From Oscheius onirici (Eukaryota; Nematoda; Chromadorea; Rhabditida; Rhabditidae): 64,000 nt of DNA. The stretch is taken from positions 3,100,001 through 3,164,000 of the forward strand of contig OW051472.1 of assembly GCA_932521025.1 (NCBI GenBank), written 5' to 3'. This document shows, piece by piece, positions 16,477-27,345 of the stretch. The translations under genes and the position numbers were made by a program. The first letter of the stretch is position 1. Every line of letters begins with the position of its first letter. Under the pieces are notes generated by a model that made no database searches, had not been told where the DNA came from, and saw only the letters and a list, made by a program, of their open reading frames with translations.

Positions 16477-17599
16477 ATGTCTACGGTCTCGACGGCTTCC
16501 GGACCGCGCTCTGTTCTCCACCAAGAGTCGGCCGATCAGCTGCTGCCAATCCTTCGCGCCAAGCTCCAGGCGCCACTTTTGGAGGTTCCGATAGCTGCCA
16601 CAGCTAGCAGCGTCGTCTACAAGACCTTCTCCAAGTTCTACAATCGAATGGTCGCCGTGAAAGTGATCGACAAGAAGGCCATCGAGAGACACATTGCCGA
16701 AAAATTTCTGCCCCGGGAACTCGACATCACGATCAAAGTTTCGCATCCTCATCTGGTCAGTTTTTATGGTAAAAGGGTCACATTGATAAGTTGTAAATAT
16801 TCCAAGCCTCTAGAAAGGATCTCTTGAGTCACTACACTCCTACTCATCGTCTTCTTGTCAACCAAACAAAAGATAGTTTTACTATTCCAGGCTCGCTGCC
16901 TCGGCGTCTTCCAGCCCTCTCCCACTCAAATCGTCCTCGTTCAGATGTTCTACGAGGGCGGCAATCTGCTGGATTTGATTGTTCGCGAGAAGCGCATCAA
17001 GGAGTTCCCTATCGGATGTCGCTACTTTCGTCAAATCATCGAGGCTCTCAACTACCTACACGAAAGAAAGATTTGTCATCGCGACTTGAAGCTCGAAAAC
17101 ATTGTTCTGAATGAGAACGGAGACGTGAAACTGCTCGACTTTGGCTTTGCCCGTCACATTGAGAGACGCGAGAGATCGCGCAGTTTCTGCGGCACGAGGC
17201 CATATTCCAGTCCGCAGCTCAATCGTCTTCAGCCCTACGATCCGTACGCCTCCGACTACTATTCGGCTGGAATCTGTCTCTACACGATGCTGGTTGGAAA
17301 GTGGCCTCAGCTGAGCAATGGCCTATGTGTCGAGTTTCCGGAAGATGTACCCTCGATTGCCTGTAGACGACTCATCGCCTCACTCTTGGAAGAAGTAAGA
17401 TCTTTTGTTTGAAATTTTGAAACGGTATAATTTGCAGGACGAAATGCTTCGAGCCGGCTATCAAGAGTGCATCTGGAGCGAATGGATGAGCCACGAGCCG
17501 AACTGGATCTTTGCCAATGGAAACTTTGTCTACGAGAGTCTCCGTCTTCCGCCTACAGAAAATCAGAACACTCTGCAGACGAAGATGGAAGTGGAGTAG
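16477..17599 (+). CDS. Protein kinase, TSSK/CAMK-like, with degenerate glycine loop
   Basis: Exons 16477-16755, 16891-17394 and 17438-17599 give 314 residues. Catalytic parts are present: Lys62 in VAVKVID, HRDLKLEN (His156-Asp158) and DFG (176-178 in LLDFGFARH). After that come CGTRPYSSPQL, which replaces the usual APE, and DYYSAGICLYTMLVGKWP. The nucleotide-binding loop is odd: where GxGxxG is expected the protein reads VPIAATASSVVYKT with no glycine. Overall length and the short domain-only form resemble testis-specific serine kinases, a group that is expanded in nematodes. Substrate unknown. The substitutions may lower ATP affinity or mark a pseudokinase-like member, although the three main catalytic residues remain. 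Confidence 0.87.
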
Positions 17600-17789
17600 A
17601 GAGAACATGCCCCCGTCATCAGAAATAAAATTACGCTCGTTTTCTGATAAACCTAACTTGGAACAATTTTTTCTTTGTAAGTAGGACTTTGTAGAAACAC
17701 AAGAATTCCAAAGTTGTTATATTTCTTGGAATAAAAGTTTTCTTCGAAAAACTTTCCAATTAGCAAAACTTTTTAACAGAAGTTTCCAG

Positions 17790-18035
17790 ATGGCCTCCAT
17801 TAGTGGCGATGGACTTCAGCATAGCCGGTATTGCTGTGACAGTGCTCTGTCGACCGCTGCTCGGAATCGTCCTCTACATTCTGTGAAGAAGATCGAGTCG
17901 TCAATTGCGCGACTGGAACAGAAGACACTGGAAACGTTGGATCACACTCTGGCCACCTCGGTTCCGCTACAGCTGGCCAAGGAGATCAACAGCTGCGCCC
18001 TGGAGGAAGCCGTCGTCATGGGCAAACAGCAGTAG
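17790..18035 (+). CDS. Small hypothetical protein, coiled-coil-like
   Basis: 81 residues. The ATG follows TTTCCAG directly, as for trans-spliced genes here. The C-terminal part (VKKIESSIARLEQKTLETL) has heptad-like Leu/Ile spacing. No signal peptide. A second frame over the same start region encodes a short hydrophobic peptide, so the true frame is uncertain. It lies about 190 bp downstream of the kinase on the same strand. Function unknown. Confidence 0.35.
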   Translation: MASISGDGLQHSRYCCDSALSTAARNRPLHSVKKIESSIARLEQKTLETLDHTLATSVPLQLAKEINSCALEEAVVMGKQQ

Positions 18036-18668
18036 GAGACGATTGGAAAAAGAACAACAAAACAAGCAGGTAGATGATGTTCAATATAAACTTTTCGTAT
18101 TGAATCTCGGGTCTTTTGGTGTTTTGGAACTAACTGGGTCAGGTCGTCAATGCGTCCAGTGAAAACTACACTCCATGTGACTGTTTATCTAACCCGGAAT
18201 AGTTAGGTTCTACTTGTTGCTGTTCTTGAGCTTAGTGCCTGACGTAGTTTTACCACATGCTGTGTTTAGAAACTCATCGCTTTGACAGAATTGTATCGGC
18301 CTTTGGTGATGATTGTCTATATCTGGCTGCATTCGGTTCTGCTGTCCAACCCTTCGATACCGGTTTTCCCTCAAGTCCAGTGTCTAGTACAGTCCCGTCT
18401 TCGCGTTTATTAAACTCTGCCTTTGTTCCAAACTTTCCTGTACTGTTTATTCCGTCCAGTCACTTTTGTGTTGTTCAAAACTCCGGTGTCTTCCAAGATT
18501 TTATGTATCTGCCTCATTTTTACCGATTTTAAAGCCTGTACTGCCCATGAAAACAGTCTCAGGACATTCTTTAGTTCCTCCTATGGTGGACAGTCTGACT
18601 TCAAAACGTGTACATTTAGTTCAATATATACAGTCAACAAGCAACAAAATCGTAACAATTGACTCTCT

Positions 18669-19066
18669 TCAACCCCTGACCGGACATCCTCGTCCATTAC
18701 AAGTGATATACAAAGCGGCTAGATCATTTCCAATCCTCAAATTTCCGTTTCCATCATTGTGCATTCCTCCCCAATTTGGTTGCTGGACGTAGCTGTTGCT
18801 GTAGTAGTTGTTGTAACTAAAATTGTAATTATTTGAAAATAATCTGTTTCTTACTTGTAAGGATAGTAATAGTTGTTGTACTGATGTTGTTGCTGGGCGT
18901 ATTGTTGTTGATAGTAGGTTCTTGGATCAGCGTTGTACCCATTGTAGTTACCGTATCCTCCTCGATAGTAATTCTGTCCGTTAGAAACTCCGTAATAGCT
19001 CGGAGCTCGAGCGTATTGGGCAGATACGAGGAGGAAACAGAAGGGCAGAAGGACAAGGCTGTTCAT
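18669..19066 (-). CDS. Tyr/Asn-rich secreted protein with conserved Cys-containing C-terminus
   Basis: Exons 19066-18855 and 18816-18669 join in phase to 119 residues. Signal peptide MNSLVLLPFCFLLVSA is followed by QYARAPSYYGVSNGQNYYRG and a Tyr/Gln/Asn-rich body. The end is GNLRIGNDLAALYITCNGRG followed by CPVRG. The start codon lies four bases after TTCCAG. The C-terminal motif is shared with the neighbouring gene at 19.4-20.4 kb (GDLYVGNSLAALYLTCEGRI). The two conserved cysteines could form one disulfide or a dimer. Family not recognised. Confidence 0.78.
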
Positions 19067-19440
19067 GTTTCTGGAATAAGACACGTCTCTTATTGGAATC
19101 AAAGGCTATCAAAATGGAAACAATGAATTATTGAAAAACTGAAGGTATTTGTTTGAATTTTTTTTTGAGGATAAAAGAAAAAAAGGCTCACCTGGAACTT
19201 TGCTCTTGTAGACGTCTCCTCTGATGACCAGCTGTCCAAAATTCTAGAGCTTTCAAAAATTCAGCTTATATCTGCAGGCGATAATCGTAAACTTTACGCC
19301 CATCCATTTACCCAATTTCGCGACCTTTCTCCTTTCGGGATAAGCTGGCGGTGAAAGTCTAGAGACATCAGCTGCGAAGTTCATTCTTCGATGTTCTTTT
19401 GTTCTTTTCCGTATTAACTTTGAAGAATTTAAAACAATCT

Positions 19441-20388
19441 TTATCCCTGACAAATTCGACCTTCACAAGTTAAATAGAGGGCGGCCAAACTGTTCCCGAC
19501 GTACAGATCACCAGCTGCGTTTCGATTCCAGCCACTGCTTGCTGGTTGATAGTTATAAGACGGTTGGTAATTGTAGGAAGGACGGTAGTAGGTACTGAGA
19601 CCGGGATAGTTCTGACTGTAGACGAAAGGATTGCTCTGGTAGTAGTTGCTGTAGTAGTAGTTTCGATAAGACGGCCAGGGATATGAAGAACTGAAAGAAA
19701 GTTCATTACAAACAATTGGAGCTTTTAAACTGTTTCTTCTCTGAACAGAGTACAATATTTTAGTTACGTGAAAACTATAATAAAGAACTGTGTCACCCTA
19801 AACCTACGCATCGTCTTCGACCCAGATGTAGGATCATAACGATTGTCAAGCGGTCGAGAACCGTCCCTTTCTTTACAGTTTTAGTCTCTTCGCCAAACAA
19901 TAATGTTGGAGATTATTGTGAAGATCTTATACTGATCCAGTGTTTTAGTGTACCGGTCTACAGTTTACCAGTTCTTATTTTGATTTGTGAATCCAGAAAG
20001 TAAAGTAACTTTATTTGAGCTGACCAATTTCTTTTGGGGCCAGACCACTCACGTTTTTGATCACACCCAGCTAATTCCATTTCTGTAAGAAATACCGATT
20101 TCTGAACCAAAACCCGCTGAATGTGAACCCGACTACAGAAGATCCGGAAAAAACACAGTAAACCCTATATTCTGTTAGAGCTGTTAGCAGATATGATGTC
20201 CTCAAATTTTCCTGTTCCCAGATACCATTTCCACAAATTTACCTATAGTAGTTCGCCTGCGTGTTGGAAGAATATGACGTCGGCTGATTGTATCCATATT
20301 GGTTGTTGTAGGGAATATAGCTGTACGTCCTGGGGAACTGGGAAACTGTTCTTTCAACGAGAAGAACAATCAACAGGATCTGCCTCAT
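19441..20388 (-). CDS. Tyr-rich secreted protein, paralogue of the 18.7-kb gene
   Basis: Exon 1 is 20388-20243 (signal peptide MRQILLIVLLVERTVS, then QFPRTYSYIPYNNQYGYNQP). Exon 2 is 19690-19441, after a 552-bp intron. They join in phase to 131 residues. The body is Tyr-rich with a short repeat (RPSYNYQPSYNYQP). The C-terminus AAGDLYVGNSLAALYLTCEG followed by RICQG matches the neighbour in ten or more aligned positions, including both Cys. An alternative exon could use the frame upstream of 19690, but the in-phase join to a signal-peptide exon is the better model. Confidence 0.72.
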
Positions 20389-23300
20389 CTTCTGAAACCA
20401 CATAGCATCGAAACTGACAGAATATCATGAAGAGGAAGGTCAGAACCAAAAAGTGGACGCATTGATTCCTGTTCACACTTGACAGTCGAGAGAGCGGTTC
20501 TCGTGGTTTACAAAGGAGACGATAAGTAACTGACCATCGATATGAAGGGAGATGAAAAGAAGGAGCGAAAGAACAGTGTCGTCTAGTTTTTCTGGGAGTA
20601 AACAGGCTGTTTATTGTTGCAGAATGTTCAAATTGAGGTGGTGGTAATCAGTTTTTTGATGGTTTGACCTGCTCAACTGCCGATTTTCTGTACTTGCTTC
20701 ATCATCCCAACAATTTTACTGGTAAATACTTGACCCGTGTTTCAGTACCGTTCTTTTGATCTTGGGACCACGAGGATCTGCAAGACTTTGTTCACACATT
20801 CACACACCTCTTACGGGACTCCTGAGCCGATTTGGGAGGATAGAGAGAAAGAGAGAGAGAGTCAAGGATAGCAAAAAAAGCTACCGACGATCACGCCTCA
20901 AAAGCTCTGGCAATCTGATTGCGGAGAAGATTCCATGTTAATTCTATGATTTCTCTAGATCTTTTGAGAAAAATTACTCAATCTGAACAAAAAATGTGTC
21001 TTCCCACTCTCTGGACATGAAATGTTTTTGCTCCCTCTCCGGCCGGGCCACTTTTAGTGCCCTTCCGTCTAGACAACTGCCCATCATCCATAATAAATAA
21101 GTCTTGACTCATACTCTCTCTCTCCCTAAAATACTTTCTCCCTCTTTCTACAGTCATCTGCTCTCTGCTCTCTCGGGAGAGACTGATTGGAGGATCGCAG
21201 ACTCGAAAACAGCACGAGGAGACCAAAACGCTCTTTGACTTTCTAACAAAACAACTTTTGGGAGCCGTCTGATCTTTTTTTGATTTATATTCAACCCAAT
21301 TGATCTCAAGCTTAATCCAGGAAGGACTGAAAATATTGTCTCTTCCTTGAAATTCTTACGTTTTTTCCAGCAGTCGAAAGCTTAATTTTTTAACAAGGCT
21401 ACGTAATTTTACAGGACGATATGAAGGCAACGTTTATCTTTGTCCCAGCAGGTTTCACTACAAAATTCTGAAAGGGGCGAACTTTTCTCACTTGCTGCAG
21501 AACAAAGTATGTTTTGAGCTAGAAATGGGAATATTTTTTTCGAACATTTTACCGGAATCACTTTGACAGGACGACAATAGTCGAATAACTGAACCTGTTT
21601 TAACTTTTCCGTCTAAAAAAAACCGAAGAAAACGCATGTATTTGTCTCTGTGTGGCGTTTGCTGGCCGCCATTGCGTTCAGTCGCGCTCACCCCGGCTGT
21701 CTCTCACTTCCCCTCGGCCCGGGTCTCTGCGTCTCACGCGTCTAGACACTCTCTGTTAACTGCCCCCAACGTCCGACCGACAACAGCAGCAGACAGCCCC
21801 AGAGACTGAGAGAACTATTCTCATTCTTCTTCGTTTTGATTTATGTGAATTTTACATTATTTCCGTTGAAATTCTTATTATTCCAGCTCTTTTTGCATAT
21901 GAAATTTCTTCGATTTTCACTGAGAAATAAGATTTTTTGACTTTGAAAAAACAGCTGTTGGCCTGGCCTTGTCATGAATAGCCTTGTCTCGTCCGACTAA
22001 TTCACGCTCACAATTCACTCGAAATTTATTCGGGACGCCTGTTTTCGATGCGAAAATTGCCTCACTAATAAGACTACTACAAAAAGACGGCTGGTGATTT
22101 GAATCTTTGTCAATACTTGTCTATTTTCAAACTTTCCCTTCATGCTAAAACTTTCGTTTTCTTAAAATTGTAGCTCAAACTCCTATTAGACCTTCCTTTG
22201 GACACCTTTGTTCAGAAATCCTTAATTTGCAGGATCTTGCGTTCAGTAATATTTTAGTCTTTTCATTTAGTACTTTCTTCTTTTTGTTAGGAGTTTCAAG
22301 CATTGAATTCTTGTTTTTTAATTTTTTCTTTCAAGCTTGTCATAAAATTCTGTGTTTTTCTGGGTAACAGAAAAAGGTCTGAATAGCGACCAACCAGACG
22401 AAGCTTTGTTTTTTTTCTAGTCTGCCCATGATTGACACCGAAAACAATCTCTTACGGTATATTACCTTTTCTATTCTTTCCCGCCTCTCTCAGCCTCTCC
22501 TCTCTCGAAAAGAAACTCCCCCAGACTCATACTTTCAATATTTTATGTCGGTCCGTCGATCAATTTGCTGTTTCTTTTTCTGTCCAGCCCGTCCACAGCA
22601 GCCAGACAATGTTATCTCGCTCTCTCACTTGCCGACCGACGGGCATTTATCTTTCTGCAAAAATGTAGCACGAAAACAAGCAAAAAGGAGATGGAACCTT
22701 TTTGGAGAAGAGGATAATTTCCGGGACAAAGTAGACGGACGCAGAGATCAGTCTGAATGTTAACTATTTGACGGGCAACAATCTCTCCAGGTTCTTTGTT
22801 CAATTATCAGATTGACACTTTTCTCTGATTTTATACCGTAAACTGATTCATTCTCTTCTGCTCTCTCATTGTCAGGAGTATGAGTCAGTTGAAAGATTGT
22901 ACTCGGTACAGTCAGAAAGGAGAAACTGTTCTGCGAAAATATAACTTTCCCGGATTACTGTAATAGTACTCTTTGTTATTGTCTATTCTCAATTAGTCAC
23001 ATAGCTTTTCTCTTAAGCTGAAGTACAGTACTCTGAACAGCAGCCACTTTTTCTAGTCTGGAGAGAATGAGTCAGCTTATAATCTCAACCTACTCTATGA
23101 AGAGATTATCCAGAGTCAGTAGAACCATTGGAAAGGACCAAATTTTGCTGTACTCAGCAGTCTCTAGATAACTCTTTCGCTTTCTCACACCTTCTTTACG
23201 CTCTCCTTTGAAGAATGAGTCTCCTTATACTCATATTGAGAAGACGTGGAGGAAGCAACTCAGACTCTGGATTATTGTAGTAGTACACTCTGTTTTCCCA

Positions 23301-26300
23301 ATCGCTCTCACTGATCCTTTAGTCTTCTTTCTTTCAACTCTTTTTGTACTCCAGGATTACTGCTCTGGGTTACGCACAGCTGACGTGTACTCTCTTTACG
23401 ACTCTCTTTCTGCAAAACCCTCTGCAAAATGGTCAGAACACTGACATCACCGTCAGAATAAGAGATCGTGTGTTTATTTCAAGTGCACGTAGAAATCCAC
23501 GGGGAAAACAAATCAGACGAACCAGACGCTGCCTGGTCCCGGTCACATGTTCTCGCGAGAGTCTAGAGGCTGTGACACACGCGAACGTATTCGGCAGAGG
23601 GGCAGAGAGAAGGAAAATATTCAAAGCTGTCTGATCTACGACTTGTTTAAAGTAGGTGTGGGGGGAACACAGAGCACAGATGAGCCCTTCTGGCTCCTTT
23701 GAAGTGGCTGCGTTTTTAGGGATTTCTTCAGACCTTCACCTGTTCATTTTGAAATGCGCACGAAAAAAAGTCATTCGGAACCAGACCGGTTATTCGGTTA
23801 CACTGGCACAAACATTTGTTACTCAGCCACGATTACGTAACTTTGTATGGCAAATCGGTCTCGAAGCGAATGTTGTCTTCTTTAAAATGAACAGACTCTC
23901 TTTTGGGTAGATGAACATATTTCTGAGTTGCTGAGACGCAGTGTATATGCTACAACGTCTTTGCAGTTAGTCGAGTTTATACTGTTACAGTATCTAAGTT
24001 ACTCTTATCGAACTGTCTCGTAGTCAGTCAGAAATAGGCAAGGAATGTCGAGAAGGAGACATTGAGAGAGTTGCGAGACCTTGTAACTTTGATCACGGAA
24101 TGAATTAGGTCCAAGGTTAACGGAACAAGGAGCTGATGTAGTGGGCGTCAGAGAACTCGTCAAGAGATCTCAACAAATCCTCGGGACAATTTTGCAGGTG
24201 ACTCAAGGAGTTTTTTTTCGAGAACTAATCCCTTTCCGGTTCATTCGGATTGATTCACGGTCAGACGGATCCCTTCTTCATTAGCGCTCAATTCTTTTCG
24301 TGTTTTCATCCGCCTCCGTGTCAGTGACAAAAGAGAACGAGGGAGTCTTCTCTTTTTAAACTGTTCGTGTTAAACAAAAGCCAGCTCCCATAAGTATCTT
24401 TCACTGGTATCTGGAATCGTTTTGCTCCCAGCCATTCATACAATTCTGTCGGCGTCTACGTCCGGGCACTTTCAATGTTCCCCGATTCTTAAGCATTAAA
24501 AAAATCTTTTCTTTCCGTATCCACAGAGATCATTGTGTGATCTTCGTTGTGTGATCCATTCAGCAGGGAAGATGGGATGCTCAGCCTGAAATTTAGCTGT
24601 CCCGCGACGAAAGTTTTTCGGGTTACGGTATTATTTTTTATTTTGTTTGAACAGACCATAAAACTCATGGCAGTTCTCCGGACGACTCATCTAGGTCCAT
24701 TCTGCTTCAGAGAAAAGATTTTACACTGTAATCCTTACCTTTACTGAATCTAATGAACTTTTGCCTCTCAAATTAGGCCTGAGTAAATACTATTCCAAAA
24801 AAATCTCTGATTTATATGATTAGCGTAATCGAAGTAATTGTGAATGTATTCAATCAGCCGTATTTTTCATGTGTGTTTCTTTAGCAGAGACAGACTAATT
24901 TTAGACCATCTCGCCCTTCTATAAAATTCTCTAATTTTTTGCATCAGAACTCGCAAAAGATTCGTTTCCTCCCAGTCTCGCAACAGTTTCCAATTTCTCT
25001 TTCTCTCTCGATATCGAGAAGAGTTTCAGTTTCCCGCGATGTGGCCTTCGCGGAAGGCAAGAATGGTTAAGAGAGAAGTACTGAAACTGATATACGTCGA
25101 CTAATTCAGATTGACTCGGATTGACTGGGGTACAAAGAGCGGAGGCGGGTCACTATATATGTCCAGCTTCTTTCGAAGATTTTGCTATACGTTTCAATCT
25201 TTCCGCTGCCTCCATGAAGACCTAACCTTGGCAGATTTTCGTCTTTAAACGGTTTTAGACGAAAAAATCCCTTCCGGGAACATATTTATCCATCTACCGC
25301 CATATTCTTAAGACATTTCTCCTTTGGTCTACGATTGCGTCCTTTCACGCTTACCCTTCTTCTAATCCCCCAGTAATTGCTAAACATCTTTGAGAGCCGT
25401 CTTCCAGTACATTTCAAAACAAAGGAATCGCATTTTTGGATGAGATTCAAAACAAGATTCTAATGTACATTATGGTATTTTAAAACTAGTTGTAGAAAAA
25501 TACTGAAGAAGAACTAGGGAGCGAAATAGTAAATCGCTTAGTTAGCCGTATCAGTCGCCCGAGACCCGACTTGAACAAACATATATCGTCTGGACCCTAA
25601 ACTTGCAAAATTAGAATATTCGAAATGACAAGTTTGACTTCTATTCAACGCTAGTGAACTTGGCAGGGCGAATAAATCAGCATATCATGTTGGTTCAGTC
25701 ACCGAAGTTAGAATTCTACATTGTGCTGTGATGTGGAATGGATACCAGGAAGTGTTTAGTGATACCAATTCCCTCTGTCGTACAAGTCTTTTCTTCTTCT
25801 CTCTTTCTAAAAGCCCGACGAGCATGACAAACCCCCGCGCGGCCGAATGAGCCAGCTGGCCTTGTGCTATTGTCTAGACGTCTAGACTTGGATGTTTTCA
25901 GTGTGTACTGGCTGCAAAACACTACCGAGAGAACACGCCCACTTATTTTGTACCCACTTTCTTCAAACTTCTCTCTCCTACGCTATTCCGAGAATAGCCC
26001 CAATCTACCCAAATTCGAATATTAGTCGGAAACGGCAATGACAAACCTCCCTCTAGACACTGACTCAGCCCCAATTCTTGATAAACAGTCTGTCTTACCC
26101 CACGTGCCATCTTCCTATATTTGACTCTCCTCCTCTAGATCACGGCCAAATCCCAGGGGTTAATGTCCGATGGCAGGAACTGACGTCTAGACAGTTCCAT
26201 TGTCTTTGATATTTTATTAGCCAGCCGTTCTTAGCTGCGTATAATCTGTTCATTGAGAGCATTATTTGAATTGGCCCGCGCTTTTTCATTGCTGAGTATT

Positions 26301-27345
26301 CAACATGTGCATGCTGTAACGTGCTACGCAGATAAATTCCCGCCAATTTGATTTGAAAATTGTTCTAAGAAGAAAGCGCGGGCGAATTCAAAAAATGCTC
26401 TCTACATTTTGAACATACTATAGCTGTAGTTGAGTATCAGACTCTTCCTTGTCTCATTATCCGGATTCGCTGAACAGACGATTTTTCACTCTTTTCCGAA
26501 TGATGTCACTCCTGTATAGTTTCTCAGATCCGGTGAGAAAAACGCTTATTTTCAATTGTTTTGTGACGAGCATGCTGATAAATCTACTGAGAAAAAAAAT
26601 CCAGACTTTCGGTCACTTCTCTCTTTGAATCCAGCCCAAAAATATCTCGAAATCCTCTCATCTTCTACTCTCTGATCTTGCCTACTTTTCTTCTCTCTCC
26701 CTCACCAGTCTCATTATTTGATCCGGAGAGCCCTCAGTCTGCACTTTCGGATCTTTGCCCAGTTATCCCCTCTCGACACCTCTCCTCTTTTGGCTCATGA
26801 GAATGTACTACTACATGGGCCAAATTACCATAGTCCAAGCACTTTTCTCTGTAGAAAAAAGATCCGATAAGAGCTGGGAGCTCAACGGGAGAACAACGGT
26901 GTTCCGTGATAAGCAGCCAGACGAATTGTCGTCTCTTTGCAGTCGCTTTGCAAACTTCAAAGGGCTTCTTCTTTTTACGTTTATTAGAACGCTTCAACTT
27001 TTGGTTTTTGATCTAACACAAACTGTTGTACTTTCTCTGTAAGTCGTTTGCAGCGGTATTTTCAAGTTCAAAGAGATTTTTTGTGTCGAGCGATGTTTTG
27101 CAAAGTTGTTGAGCCCAGAAAAGACCACAACTGTGCAGAACATTGTTATAATTGAAAATGTCTTCTTGCACTTTAAAATAGCCCCTAAAAAGGACTCTCG
27201 ATTCTAATCATAGTCTTACGGTAGCTTCATTTCTGTCATATCTTCCTTATCAGATCGCTCTCTTTTGTTACAAAACTCTTCGAAGACTCTCTTTCCCAGA
27301 CTCTATGAACAATTTCCAGATCCGAAACCAGTCTCCTCTTCCGCC
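20389..27345. other. 7-kb gene-poor region, pyrimidine-rich, with repeated GTCTAGAC palindromes
   Basis: No exon chain or domain was found on either strand. Visible features are GA/CT tracts (20838-20862; 21108-21135) and a G/C-rich patch at 21650-21790. A TATA-like TATATATG lies near 25153 without a recognisable gene after it. Five exact copies of GTCTAGAC lie at 21067, 21740, 25872, 25880 and 26185. It may serve as the long upstream control region of the ZP-domain gene, or hold non-coding transcripts. Confidence 0.45.
25872..25887. promoter_or_regulatory. Tandem GTCTAGAC palindrome (Smad-box-like)
   Basis: Two adjacent 8-bp palindromes make one 16-bp perfect palindrome. GTCTAGAC is known as the palindromic Smad-binding element. 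Three more single copies lie in the same gene-poor region. Function here is inference. Confidence 0.4.

Noticed and set aside
21488-24747. Assorted short frames in the gene-poor region
   Set aside because: Short, no domains, no consistent exon chain; consistent with chance.
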